Shown here piece by piece: positions 37,206 through 45,904 of a stretch of DNA of 64,000 nt (the stretch's first letter is position 1; each line of letters opens with the position of its first letter). The DNA comes from Catonella massiliensis (lineage in GTDB: Bacteria > Bacillota > Clostridia > Lachnospirales > Lachnospiraceae), in the NCBI RefSeq assembly GCF_016651435.1, contig NZ_JAEPRJ010000001.1, positions 2,852,001 to 2,916,000 on the forward strand. Direction: 5' to 3'. A model generated the notes under the pieces. It saw only the letters and a program-made list of their open reading frames with translations, ran no database searches and was not told where the DNA came from. Made by a program: the position numbers and the translations under genes.

Positions 37206-38183
37206 ATGATAAACAACGTAAGAACATACCTTAAAGATTGGATAATTCCTATTATTTCGGGAGCTATTCTTTTTTCGGTGTTAATTGGGCTAAAAATAAC
37301 GTATAATAGTATTCATAAGCATGTACCGAGAGTTTTTGGTGCTACCTATATGACTATGAATAATCCCTATTTTTCCGTGCTTAATGAAAGCCTTAGGGAG
37401 GTAATTGAAGCAAATGGAGATATATTGCTTACAAGAGACCCTGCACAAAGTCAGGATAGACAGAATCAACAAATACTTGAAATGATAGATGAGGGCATTG
37501 AAGTATTGTTTGCCAACCCTGTAGATTCTAAGACCATAGAGCCTGCGCTTGAGGCATGTAAGAAGGCTAAAGTTGCAGTATTTGTTGTAGATACCGAGGT
37601 TCAGGATACAGATAATGTTGTTTCGGTTATTCAGTCTGATAATTACAAAGCGGGTGAACTAGTGGCAGAAGACATGATGAAAAGGCTTCCGCAAGGCGCT
37701 AATATTGTGCTTTTATCCCATTATAGTGTACAATCTACTCAGGTAAGAAGAGAGGGTTTTTTAGACAAGATAAAAGGACATACTGAGTACAAAATAGTAG
37801 CAAATTCGTATAATAGTTCAGAAATAGAAGTTGCAAATATGGAGATGGATAAGATTATTAAATCGGGAGTTAAGATTGATGTTGTTTTTGGAAATAATGA
37901 TCCAACAGCTGTTGGGGCGCTTGCAGCTCTTGAGGTAAATAAGCTGACAGAAAAAGGGATAATGGTATATGGAGTTGATGGTTCGCCTTATGCCAAACAG
38001 TTAATATCAAAAGGATATATGGTTGGTACTGCAGCACAGCATCCTATAATCATGGGAAGAACTGCAGCAGATACAGCGTATAAATATCTAAAAAATAAAA
38101 AAGTTGAAAAAAATATTACTATAGATGTTGATATGGTAACTAAAGAAAATATGGATAAAACCAATATAAATGAATGGCAATAG
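37206..38183 (+). CDS. Membrane-anchored sugar-binding protein, probable sensory partner
   Basis: A 325-residue protein. Residues about 10-30 are one membrane helix (WIIPIISGAILFSVLIGLKI) with no lipobox cysteine. The remainder is the same binding-protein fold as the lipoprotein upstream (FGATYMTMNNPYFSVLNESL, VLFANPVDSKTIEPAL, FGNNDPTAVGALAAL, VYGVDGSPYAKQLI). Lying directly before a sensor kinase that it overlaps by ten bases, it likely presents sugar to that kinase instead of to the importer. This arrangement of binding protein plus kinase plus regulator is known for sugar sensing in Firmicutes; the exact partnership is inference. Confidence 0.85.
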   Translation: MINNVRTYLKDWIIPIISGAILFSVLIGLKITYNSIHKHVPRVFGATYMTMNNPYFSVLNESLREVIEANGDILLTRDPAQSQDRQNQQILEMIDEGIEVLFANPVDSKTIEPALEACKKAKVAVFVVDTEVQDTDNVVSVIQSDNYKAGELVAEDMMKRLPQGANIVLLSHYSVQSTQVRREGFLDKIKGHTEYKIVANSYNSSEIEVANMEMDKIIKSGVKIDVVFGNNDPTAVGALAALEVNKLTEKGIMVYGVDGSPYAKQLISKGYMVGTAAQHPIIMGRTAADTAYKYLKNKKVEKNITIDVDMVTKENMDKTNINEWQ

Positions 38184-39520
38184 ATATGGAAAATGAACTT
38201 CTTAGTATTAAAACAAACAAGATTCTTATCTTTATGTATTTTATATGCTTTTCTACAGCAATCTGGATTTCCCAGTTTGTATGCCTAAGTATAGCCAAGG
38301 TAACACTTAACTTTGGTGCAAGGGAATTTATTGCTGAGATAAGTGGACTACCAGGCAATGCTGAGGTTTTGGCACAAAAAACTATTTTTTACATGCTAAT
38401 GTTTGGAGTTACATTTGGGCTTAGGACCTATTTTGGTAAAAAAGTAAAAAAAATAATAACGATTACTCTTGTTGTAGATTATTTAATAGCATTTCGTATT
38501 ATTATTTTATTAAACTTTAATTATAATGGGGTTTTGTTATGGGTATTTACAAACTTCCTTGCACATCTTATAAAGAGCCGCTTCTCAGGATTATACATTG
38601 GAGGAGGGGTAATCAGCTATGTAATTACAGATAAAAACCTTGCATCTATGTGGCTAAAGAATTATAATATTGCAGATTATATTTCGGTATATTCTAAGGA
38701 TGAGCAGAGCTACTTCTATCTCACTTATAATATACTAAACATTATGACAATAATTGCATTTTTTGCATGCTGCCTTTTTATTATAATGAAAAAGGATGAA
38801 ACAATAAAGAAAACAAAGGATTTATACGAGCAGTTATCACTTGCCAATAGCAATCTTATCAAAGTTAATAAAGAACTTGAATGCATGGTTGAAGAAAATG
38901 AAAAATTGGCAGAAATAAGAGAAAGAAACCGTATAGCTAGGGAAATTCATGATACCATGGGGCACACTTTAACAGGAATAATTGCTGGAATAGACGCTTG
39001 TATAGCACTTGCAAAAGACTCGCCTGAAATCTTAAGAGAGCAACTAAAATTGATTTCAGAGATTAGCCGTAAAGGAGTTGAAGATATTAGGGCTTCAGTA
39101 AGTTCTCTAAGACCTGATACTTTAGAGAGGCTGAATCTAAACCAAGCCCTGTACAACCTCATTGAAAATACAAGAAAGGTTATGGGGGTTGAGGTAGATT
39201 ATTATTGCAATGAAAAAGAGCTGAAATTAGACGAGGATGAAGAAAATGCAATCTATAGAATTGTACAGGAATGCATTACCAATGCGATAAGGCATGGAAT
39301 GGCTACGAAAATAACGGTTTTACTTGAAAAAAGACAGTTTGAAATATATTTGAAAATATCAGATAATGGTATAGGTTGCGCTGAAATTAAAGAAGGCTTT
39401 GGAACAAGACATATGAAAGAAAGAGTAGAAATGTTGAATGGAACTGTTAACTTTGCCAATAAGGATGGCTTTGTGGTAGAGGCAGTGGTTCCAATAAGAT
39501 GGGGGAAAGAATATGATTAA
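38174..39520 (+). CDS. NarL-type sensor histidine kinase
   Basis: A 448-residue kinase. The first about 210 residues hold several membrane helices (ILIFMYFICFSTAIWISQFV, TIFYMLMFGVTFGL, IITITLVVDYLIAFRIIILL, IMTIIAFFACCLFIIM). A coiled coil leads to a HisKA_3 domain, REIHDTMGHTLTGIIAG, with H259, and a HATPase domain (IVQECITNAIRHGMA, ISDNGIGCAEI, GFGTRHMKERVEMLNG). It overlaps both the binding protein and the response regulator, so the three form a sensing unit. The start lacks a clear ribosome binding site and probably depends on coupling. Confidence 0.92.
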   Translation: MAIDMENELLSIKTNKILIFMYFICFSTAIWISQFVCLSIAKVTLNFGAREFIAEISGLPGNAEVLAQKTIFYMLMFGVTFGLRTYFGKKVKKIITITLVVDYLIAFRIIILLNFNYNGVLLWVFTNFLAHLIKSRFSGLYIGGGVISYVITDKNLASMWLKNYNIADYISVYSKDEQSYFYLTYNILNIMTIIAFFACCLFIIMKKDETIKKTKDLYEQLSLANSNLIKVNKELECMVEENEKLAEIRERNRIAREIHDTMGHTLTGIIAGIDACIALAKDSPEILREQLKLISEISRKGVEDIRASVSSLRPDTLERLNLNQALYNLIENTRKVMGVEVDYYCNEKELKLDEDEENAIYRIVQECITNAIRHGMATKITVLLEKRQFEIYLKISDNGIGCAEIKEGFGTRHMKERVEMLNGTVNFANKDGFVVEAVVPIRWGKEYD

Positions 39521-40169
39521 AGTATTGGTAGCGGATGATCAGGAAATGATTAGAGAAAGCCTTAAAATTGTATTAAACAGTAAAGAAGATTTTGAGGTTA
39601 CAGATGCAGTAGCAAATGGACTTGAGGTCATTCAGAGTATAAGAAAAAATAAACCGGACGTTATACTTATGGATATCAGAATGCCCAAGGTTGACGGGGT
39701 TCAGTGTACTCAGATGGTAAAGGAGGGATATCCGGATATAAAAATTATTATACTTACAACTTTTGATGATGATGAATATGTTTATAATGCCCTGAGATTT
39801 GGTGCGAGCGGCTATTTGCTAAAGGGAGTAAGCATGGAAGGACTACAGGAGGCCATAAGGGCGGCATATCAGGGACAGTCAATGATTAATCCTGATGTTG
39901 CTACAAAGGTATTGAAATTTTTTTCAGATATGGCTAAGGATGAATCGCTAATAAAAATCGAAGACTTTCAGGTCAAAGATATAACCACAGGTGAGTGGAA
40001 AATAATAGACGAGGTGGCAAAGGGAAAATCAAATAAAGAGATTTCAGAAACACTTGCTTTGTCAGAGGGAACAGTAAGAAATTATCTGTCAGTTATTCTT
40101 GAAAAGCTGTCTTTAAGAGACAGAACTCAGCTTGCGATTTGGGCGATACAGTCACATAGAAGCCATTAA
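39513..40169 (+). CDS. NarL/FixJ-family response regulator
   Basis: A 218-residue regulator. Receiver: VLVADDQEMIRESLKIVLNS, phosphoacceptor D54 in VILMDIRMPKVDG, IIILTTFDDDEYV, GASGYLLKG. The C-terminal LuxR-type helix-turn-helix reads WKIIDEVAKGKSNKEISETL and LSEGTVRNYLSVILEKL. It is phosphorylated by the kinase whose end it overlaps and likely activates the sugar locus. Strong call; target promoters are not identified, although the region 31170-31306 before the kinase gene is the first candidate. Confidence 0.94.
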   Translation: MIKVLVADDQEMIRESLKIVLNSKEDFEVTDAVANGLEVIQSIRKNKPDVILMDIRMPKVDGVQCTQMVKEGYPDIKIIILTTFDDDEYVYNALRFGASGYLLKGVSMEGLQEAIRAAYQGQSMINPDVATKVLKFFSDMAKDESLIKIEDFQVKDITTGEWKIIDEVAKGKSNKEISETLALSEGTVRNYLSVILEKLSLRDRTQLAIWAIQSHRSH

Positions 40170-40183
40170 GATAGGAGATTTGC

Positions 40184-41458
40184 TTGATTAAGAAGAAAAT
40201 ATTAGTAATAGGGATGATAATTACTGCCATTGTCATATTGTCATATGCCATTTGGTTAAATCAAAGACCTGTGGTTCTAGAATTTGCTATGTTTAACGGT
40301 AGCAATTGGAATGTGGAAATACAGGATAGTTATAGTTTTATAGACAGGGCTATTGATAGGTTTGAGAAAGAGCATCCGGGTGTGAAGGTACATTACGTAA
40401 GTGGCATACCTAAAGAAGATTATTCAGAATGGCTTAGTAGTAAGATACTAAAGGGGGACGCACCTGATGTCATGATGATAAAGGATGAGGACTTCAACCG
40501 CTTTGCAGAGCTTGAAATACTGGAAAATCTGGATGATTATTTGAAAAAGGATAAGGAATTTGATGCTAATAGATATTATGAAACTGCATTAAAATCGGGG
40601 AAAATAGCAAATGTACAGTATGCATTGCCCTTTGAAACCGTCCCATACCTTATGTTTGTAAACAAAACTCTGCTGAATAAAGAGGGCATAGATATTCCCG
40701 ATAAAGATTATACTTTTGATGACTTATATTATATCTGCAAAAAAATAACAAAGGATTTAGATGGAGATGGAATTATAGACCAGTTTGGGATATTTAAGTA
40801 TAGTTGGCAGGAGGCGGCAGTCTCTAACGGAGCTAGGTTGTTTTCAAATGATGGGAAGCAGTGTTATTTTACTAGCACCAAACTACAGGAAGCTATTAAG
40901 TTTACGAAAGCTTTAAGTGAATTAGATGAAAATCAAAAAGTCACAAAAGAGCTTTTTGATAAGGGCAAAGTTGCTTTTATGCCACTTAGCTATGCTGAAT
41001 ATAGAACTTATAAGGCATACCCTTATAAGATTAAAAAATATACTGATTTTCAATGGGACTGTATAACTCTTCCAAGAGGTAAAAAAGGAAGCAATTCTTC
41101 AGTGGTCGACAGCTTAAATATAGGGATGGGAAAAGATAGCAAACATAAGGAATTATCTTGGGAATTTCTTAAATATATGACAGGAAATGAAGAAGTTCAA
41201 AAAGATATGTTTTTAAATGCACCAGCAGCATCTGTACTACATTCTGTGACTGAAGATAAAAATCTTATAAAGGATATTGATGGAGAATTTATTGGAAAAG
41301 TCATAGATAGTGGAAGTGTAAAGCCAAAGTTTGAAAGATATGAAGGCGCTATACAGATAGCAGATGCAGAAATAAACAATTATTATACTCAGGATGTGGA
41401 CTTGGACAATGCAATGAGGATTATCCAAAGAAAGGTACAGGAATATATATCAAAATAG
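40184..41458 (+). CDS. Extracellular solute-binding protein, family 1, anchored
   Basis: Starts at TTG 40184 (ATAGGAGATTTGC upstream). The 424-residue product has an N-terminal membrane helix (ILVIGMIITAIVILSYAIWL) without a lipobox, and a family 1 binding fold: VVLEFAMFNGSNW, AIDRFEKEHPGVKVHYVSG, GDAPDVMMIKDEDFNRFAEL, ALPFETVPYLMFVNKTLLNK, ASVLHSVTEDK. It lies after the regulator and before the lyxose isomerase-like gene, without its own permeases. It may be an additional sensor or serve permeases elsewhere in the genome. Family is certain, role inference. Confidence 0.85.
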   Translation: MIKKKILVIGMIITAIVILSYAIWLNQRPVVLEFAMFNGSNWNVEIQDSYSFIDRAIDRFEKEHPGVKVHYVSGIPKEDYSEWLSSKILKGDAPDVMMIKDEDFNRFAELEILENLDDYLKKDKEFDANRYYETALKSGKIANVQYALPFETVPYLMFVNKTLLNKEGIDIPDKDYTFDDLYYICKKITKDLDGDGIIDQFGIFKYSWQEAAVSNGARLFSNDGKQCYFTSTKLQEAIKFTKALSELDENQKVTKELFDKGKVAFMPLSYAEYRTYKAYPYKIKKYTDFQWDCITLPRGKKGSNSSVVDSLNIGMGKDSKHKELSWEFLKYMTGNEEVQKDMFLNAPAASVLHSVTEDKNLIKDIDGEFIGKVIDSGSVKPKFERYEGAIQIADAEINNYYTQDVDLDNAMRIIQRKVQEYISK

Positions 41459-41469
41459 GAGGAATTAAA

Positions 41470-42153
41470 ATGAAGCGTTCAGAAATCAATAATATAATAA
41501 AAGAAATGGAAATACTTATTAAGGAAAATGGCTTTAAACTACCTCCTTTTGCAGAATGGACTCCAAAAGAATGGGAAACAAAAGGAAGAGAATATGATGA
41601 GATAAGAGATAATAGGCTGGGATGGGATATAACTGACTTTGGGTTGGGTGACTTTAATAAAGTTGGATTTGGACTTTTTACTATAAGAAATGGAAACCAG
41701 CATAATCCGAAATATAAAAAAGTATATGCAGAAAAAATCCTCTTTTTAAGAGATAATATGATGGCACCAATGCATTTTCATTGGTTTAAGTCGGAGGATA
41801 TAATAAACAGGGGAGGAGGCACCATGCTTATTAAACTGTATAACTCTGACAAAGATGGAAATCTTTTGGACACAGATGTAATAGTACATTCCGATGGAAG
41901 AGAATATACTATAGAGGCGGGTGGAATGGTTGAGCTAAAACCGGGTGAAAGTATAACTATAACTCCTTATCTTTATCATGAATTCCATGTAGTTCCTAGC
42001 AGTGGAAGTGTGCTTATTGGCGAAGTTTCGCAGTGCAATGATGATGAAACAGATAATAGGTTCTATGAGAAAATCGGAAGATTTCCCAAAATTGAAGAAG
42101 ATGAGCCTCCATACAGGCTTTTATGCAATGAATATCCAGATGCAAAAAACTAA
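41470..42153 (+). CDS. D-lyxose isomerase-like sugar isomerase
   Basis: A 227-residue cupin-fold enzyme. Landmarks: FKLPPFAEWTPKEW, RDNRLGWDITDFGLGDF, metal-binding APMHFHWFKSEDIINRGGG, and YLYHEFHVV with a final conserved C-terminal PPYRLLCNEYP. These match the D-lyxose/D-mannose isomerase family, which interconverts D-lyxose with D-xylulose and D-mannose with D-fructose. In this locus the ketose formed could be phosphorylated by the PfkB kinase and split by the aldolase. Excellent RBS (TAGGAGGAATT). Last gene of the sugar locus. Confidence 0.88.
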   Translation: MKRSEINNIIKEMEILIKENGFKLPPFAEWTPKEWETKGREYDEIRDNRLGWDITDFGLGDFNKVGFGLFTIRNGNQHNPKYKKVYAEKILFLRDNMMAPMHFHWFKSEDIINRGGGTMLIKLYNSDKDGNLLDTDVIVHSDGREYTIEAGGMVELKPGESITITPYLYHEFHVVPSSGSVLIGEVSQCNDDETDNRFYEKIGRFPKIEEDEPPYRLLCNEYPDAKN

Positions 42154-42183
42154 TTGTTAAATATAAATAAAATCACATAATTA

Positions 42184-42212
42184 TTGTAAAATACATCAAA
42201 TTTCGCTATACT
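42184..42212 (+). promoter_or_regulatory. Sigma-A-type promoter for the orphan kinase operon
   Basis: TTGTAA (42184-42189) and TATACT (42207-42212) are separated by exactly 17 bases. The kinase start lies 40 bases downstream. It probably drives the kinase, HtrA-like, YhaM and rRNA methyltransferase genes, which overlap or abut. Confidence 0.7.
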
Positions 42213-42251
42213 GTAGTTAAGTGTATTAACAATGGGTGAAGGTGCATTTTT

Positions 42252-43667
42252 ATGAAAGCAAATCTGTTTTTTAAGTATCTGGTTTGCTACCTCCTAATAG
42301 TTATTAGTTCCCTTATTATACTAAACACAGTAGGAGCAGGGCGTATCAGAAATGGAATTATAAACGATAATATCAGGTCTATGAAGATAGAGGCAGAGAC
42401 AATAACAAGCGATTATATGAAGGGGTATTATTCCGGAAATATGTCTCTTTTTGACGTAGACAATGGGCTAAAGACTATCGATACATTTGCAGATGCAAGA
42501 ATAATGATAATAAATGCTGTAGGTGAAGTAGTTTCTGATACAAGAGGAACTTCTTTTAACGATAAGAATGAGAGAAGAAGGCTTCCTGCCTGGCTCTTAG
42601 AGAAGGATTCATATGTGGGTGGCAATATCAAGGAATTATCTAATAAAGCTATAGTGGCGGTAATTTCCCCTATTGATATAGACTTTGTACTTAAAGGATA
42701 TGTAGTGCTTTCCATGGAGGTGTCAGAGCTTGAGAAAGACGCCTCGTATAGTATAGATACCTTGAATATTTGCTTTTTGATACTTGGAGTAGTATTTCTC
42801 ATAGCCCTGCTATTTCTTTACAGGATATCGATTATTCCTTTAAGAGCGGTAATTAAGGCTGCCAGAGAATATGCCAGAGGAAATTTTGACTATGTATTTG
42901 CCACTGAGGAAAACAGACACGATGAATTTAGGGATTTGATGGACACCATTGAATACATGGCTAAAGAACTGAGCCTTATGGAAGAATATCAGAGAAAATT
43001 TATTTCAAATATTTCTCATGACTTTCGTTCACCGCTTACCTCTATAAAGGGCTTTGCTACGGCAATGATGGATGGAACCATTCCTCCTGAGCTTTACAAT
43101 AAGTACCTTAGTACCATTTGCTTTGAAACAGACAGACTTACCAAGCTTACAAGCGGATTGATTGAGCTTAACAAGTTTGACAGTCATCAGGCTCTCTTAG
43201 ACATCAGAGAGTTTGACCTACATAGTATGATAAAGCAGACAGTGGAGGCATTTGAGGGAAAATGCAGGGACAAGCATATTTCGCTGAATCTTATATTTGA
43301 AGGGGATGAGTCGCTTGTAATGGCTGACAAGGGAAAGATTGAGCAGGTATTTTACAATCTGATTGACAATGCAATCAAGTTCAGCCACAACGATTCAGAT
43401 ATAAATATAACTACAAAATCTAAGGGAAATAAGGTAATAGTGTCCGTTAAGGATTATGGCATTGGTATACCGAAGGAAAGTCTTAAGAAAATATGGGAGA
43501 GGTTTTATAAAACGGATACTTCGAGGGGGAAGGACAAGAAGGGCAGTGGTCTGGGACTGGCTATAGTTAAGGAAATTATCCAGTCGCATGGAGAAGAAAT
43601 TGATGTAATCAGCACTGAAAATGCAGGAACTGAGTTTGTATTTACAATTAGTAAAGCAGGGGTATGA
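42252..43667 (+). CDS. Orphan sensor histidine kinase
   Basis: A 471-residue kinase. Two membrane helices (about 8-28: FFKYLVCYLLIVISSLIILN; about 175-195: ICFLILGVVFLIALLFLY) enclose an extracellular sensor domain. HAMP-like linker, then HisKA with H256 in ISNISHDFRSPLTSIKG and a HATPase domain (VFYNLIDNAIKFSH, KDYGIGIPKESL, GSGLGLAIVKEII). The F/R in SHDFRSP replace the usual E/L/T but the histidine and aspartate are kept. No response regulator is adjacent; instead the stop overlaps an HtrA-like protein by four bases, suggesting that the two act together in envelope stress sensing. Confidence 0.92.
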   Translation: MKANLFFKYLVCYLLIVISSLIILNTVGAGRIRNGIINDNIRSMKIEAETITSDYMKGYYSGNMSLFDVDNGLKTIDTFADARIMIINAVGEVVSDTRGTSFNDKNERRRLPAWLLEKDSYVGGNIKELSNKAIVAVISPIDIDFVLKGYVVLSMEVSELEKDASYSIDTLNICFLILGVVFLIALLFLYRISIIPLRAVIKAAREYARGNFDYVFATEENRHDEFRDLMDTIEYMAKELSLMEEYQRKFISNISHDFRSPLTSIKGFATAMMDGTIPPELYNKYLSTICFETDRLTKLTSGLIELNKFDSHQALLDIREFDLHSMIKQTVEAFEGKCRDKHISLNLIFEGDESLVMADKGKIEQVFYNLIDNAIKFSHNDSDINITTKSKGNKVIVSVKDYGIGIPKESLKKIWERFYKTDTSRGKDKKGSGLGLAIVKEIIQSHGEEIDVISTENAGTEFVFTISKAGV

Positions 43668-44956
43668 TTATGAGTGATGATAAGGATTATAAATTCATTA
43701 ATGAAAAAATAGTTCAAAAGAAGATGCATCCTGTTAAGAAATTTTTTATTGGCTTGATTGTAGTTTTATTTTTGGGTGTTGTTTTCGGAGTTACGGAAAG
43801 AATTGTATTTGAAGTTACAGGTGAGGTGCTACCGCATTTTAACTTATTTAAGAAAAATCACTCAATTGAGCTTAGGAAAAATGAAGAGGTGGCGAGCGGA
43901 GCTTCGATAGCTACTGAAAGTTCTGTAAAGGAAGCTAAGGAGAGTAAGCCTGAGACAGATAAAAAGCAGGTTAAGATAATTGAGAAAAGAGTTTCTGCTG
44001 ATTTATCCGACTATAAGCAGGCTCTAAGCCAGTTTGGTAAGTTAGCCAATGAGCAGAATCAGTCTGTAGTTGAAGTGCAATCTGTGGTAAAGGGAAAGGA
44101 CTGGTTTGAAAATCCTTATGACGCTGTAAATAAAGCTGCAGGATATATAATTGCGGTTCAGAACGACGAGGCTTATATATTAACGGATTATAAGAGCATT
44201 AAGTCTGCTGATAATATAAAGGTTAAATTTAAGCAGGGCTTCCTTGCAGAGGGGATAATTAAGAATTATTCGGCTAATTTGGAGCTTGCTCTTGTGATGG
44301 TCAATCTAAAGGGAATTGCAAAGAAGGATGATATTGAACCTCTTAAGTTTGGAGGAATTAGCTACAAGAGCATAGGTGAGCCTATTATGGCTATAGGTAA
44401 TCCGAATGGAAACATCTATTCAGTATTACCGGGAGTTATAACAGGTGCTGAGACATCCCTGATAGAAGATGACTATAGCTTTGATTCGCAGTTTACAGAC
44501 ATAGATATTGCCAAGAACGGAGATGCTGTCTTTGTTGATTTTGATGGAAATGTCGTAGGCATATATTATAAGGGAAATCAGGATGTAACTCAGATAATTA
44601 ACATTTCAAAGATAATGACCTTACTTGAGAAAATGATGAATGATGAGCCCCTGCCTTATATAGGAATTAAGTCCAAGGCTTTTGACGGAGCTGAGGAGAA
44701 GACAGGAATATCAGGAGGAGTAATGGTAGACAGCGTCACCAAGGGTTCTCCTGCGGATGATGCGGGCTTTAAGGAAGGCGATATAATATACGAGATGGAC
44801 GGCGTACACATTGAAAATATGAGCGACTATGAGAGCTTCCTTGAAAGTAAAAAGCCAAAGAATAAGGTAAAAGTCCTCATTTACAGGGTAACAAGGAATG
44901 AGGGTAAGAAAATAGAATTAGAAGTAGAGATAGGAGACAGCAGGGGTATAAAATGA
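43664..44956 (+). CDS. HtrA-like membrane protein, protease triad lost, PDZ kept
   Basis: A 430-residue protein with one membrane helix (FFIGLIVVLFLGVVFGVT), a low-complexity linker, a trypsin-like domain (about 130-330) and a PDZ domain (about 340-430: SVTKGSPADDAGFKEGDIIYEMDG split). HtrA landmarks remain (GEPIMAIGNPNG, LPGVITGAETSL), but catalytic positions differ: the histidine place reads YILTDYKSI (Y176), the aspartate place reads NLELALV (E207), and the GNSGG motif reads KNGDAV (G286). It is therefore most likely a pseudoprotease that binds misfolded proteins or regulates the kinase with which it overlaps. The loss is judged by eye and fits all three sites. Confidence 0.85.
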   Translation: MIMSDDKDYKFINEKIVQKKMHPVKKFFIGLIVVLFLGVVFGVTERIVFEVTGEVLPHFNLFKKNHSIELRKNEEVASGASIATESSVKEAKESKPETDKKQVKIIEKRVSADLSDYKQALSQFGKLANEQNQSVVEVQSVVKGKDWFENPYDAVNKAAGYIIAVQNDEAYILTDYKSIKSADNIKVKFKQGFLAEGIIKNYSANLELALVMVNLKGIAKKDDIEPLKFGGISYKSIGEPIMAIGNPNGNIYSVLPGVITGAETSLIEDDYSFDSQFTDIDIAKNGDAVFVDFDGNVVGIYYKGNQDVTQIINISKIMTLLEKMMNDEPLPYIGIKSKAFDGAEEKTGISGGVMVDSVTKGSPADDAGFKEGDIIYEMDGVHIENMSDYESFLESKKPKNKVKVLIYRVTRNEGKKIELEVEIGDSRGIK

Positions 44957-45903
44957 GATATATAAAGGATATTAAGGACGGAGAGCAGTTAAACGGCATC
45001 TATTACTGTAAGGAGAAGAAGGAGCTTAGAAGTAAAAATGACAAACCATATTATTCAATGACTTTGCAGGATAAAACAGGCAGTCTTGATGCTAAGGTAT
45101 GGGATACGAATTCAAATGGAATAGAGGACTTTGCAGGTGGCGACTTTGTCTGTGTTCAGGGGCAGGTTTCTATCTATATGGGAGCTTTGCAGGGCAAAAT
45201 TATCAGAGCCAGAAGATGTGGTGAAGGCGAATATGACCTGGCGGACTACATACCTACTTCAAGGTACGATAGAGATGAGATGTATGGGAAGCTTTTAGAC
45301 ATCATCGATACAGTAAAGAATCCTTATTATAAAAAGTTATTGGATACATTTTTCAGGGACAAGGAATTTGCAGAGAAGTTTAAGAATCATTCTGCGGCAA
45401 AGACAGTCCACCATAGCTTTGTGGGAGGGCTTTTGGAGCATTCTCTGGGAGTGGTAAAGGTCTGTGATTTCATGTCTAATCAATATCCTATGATTAACAG
45501 AGATTTGCTTATAACGGCGGCACCACTGCACGACATAGGAAAGATGGTTGAGCTTAGCGGATTTCCAACAAATGAATATACTGACTCAGGCCAGCTTCTA
45601 GGTCATATTTACATTGGTGCAAATATGATAAATGAGAAGATTAACAGCATTGAAAATTTTCCAAAAAGACTGGCAGATGAGCTTATTCACTGCATTTTAT
45701 CGCATCACGGCTCTCTGGAATTTGGTTCGCCTAAGATGCCTGCACTTATGGAAGCCTTTGCACTCAGCCTTGCTGACAACATGGATGCGAAGATGGAGAC
45801 ATTTACCGAGCTTTTGGAGGTAAATGAGGGCAGAACGGACTGGCTTGGTTACAACAAGTTTTTTGAGTCGAATATAAGAATAGCTACTAAGAATAAGGAA
45901 TAA
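44953..45903 (+). CDS. yhaM: 3'-5' exoribonuclease, YhaM family
   Basis: A 316-residue protein with an N-terminal OB fold (YYSMTLQDKTGSLDAKVWD) and a C-terminal HD domain: HHSFVGGLLEHSLGVVKV, APLHDIGKMVEL, ILSHHGSLEFGSP, ALSLADNMDAKME. This is the YhaM/CBF1 type, a metal-dependent 3'-5' exonuclease of RNA and single-stranded DNA in Firmicutes. It overlaps the HtrA-like gene by four bases (ATGA) and is followed by the rRNA methyltransferase. Confidence 0.93.
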   Translation: MRYIKDIKDGEQLNGIYYCKEKKELRSKNDKPYYSMTLQDKTGSLDAKVWDTNSNGIEDFAGGDFVCVQGQVSIYMGALQGKIIRARRCGEGEYDLADYIPTSRYDRDEMYGKLLDIIDTVKNPYYKKLLDTFFRDKEFAEKFKNHSAAKTVHHSFVGGLLEHSLGVVKVCDFMSNQYPMINRDLLITAAPLHDIGKMVELSGFPTNEYTDSGQLLGHIYIGANMINEKINSIENFPKRLADELIHCILSHHGSLEFGSPKMPALMEAFALSLADNMDAKMETFTELLEVNEGRTDWLGYNKFFESNIRIATKNKE

Positions 45904-45904
45904 T

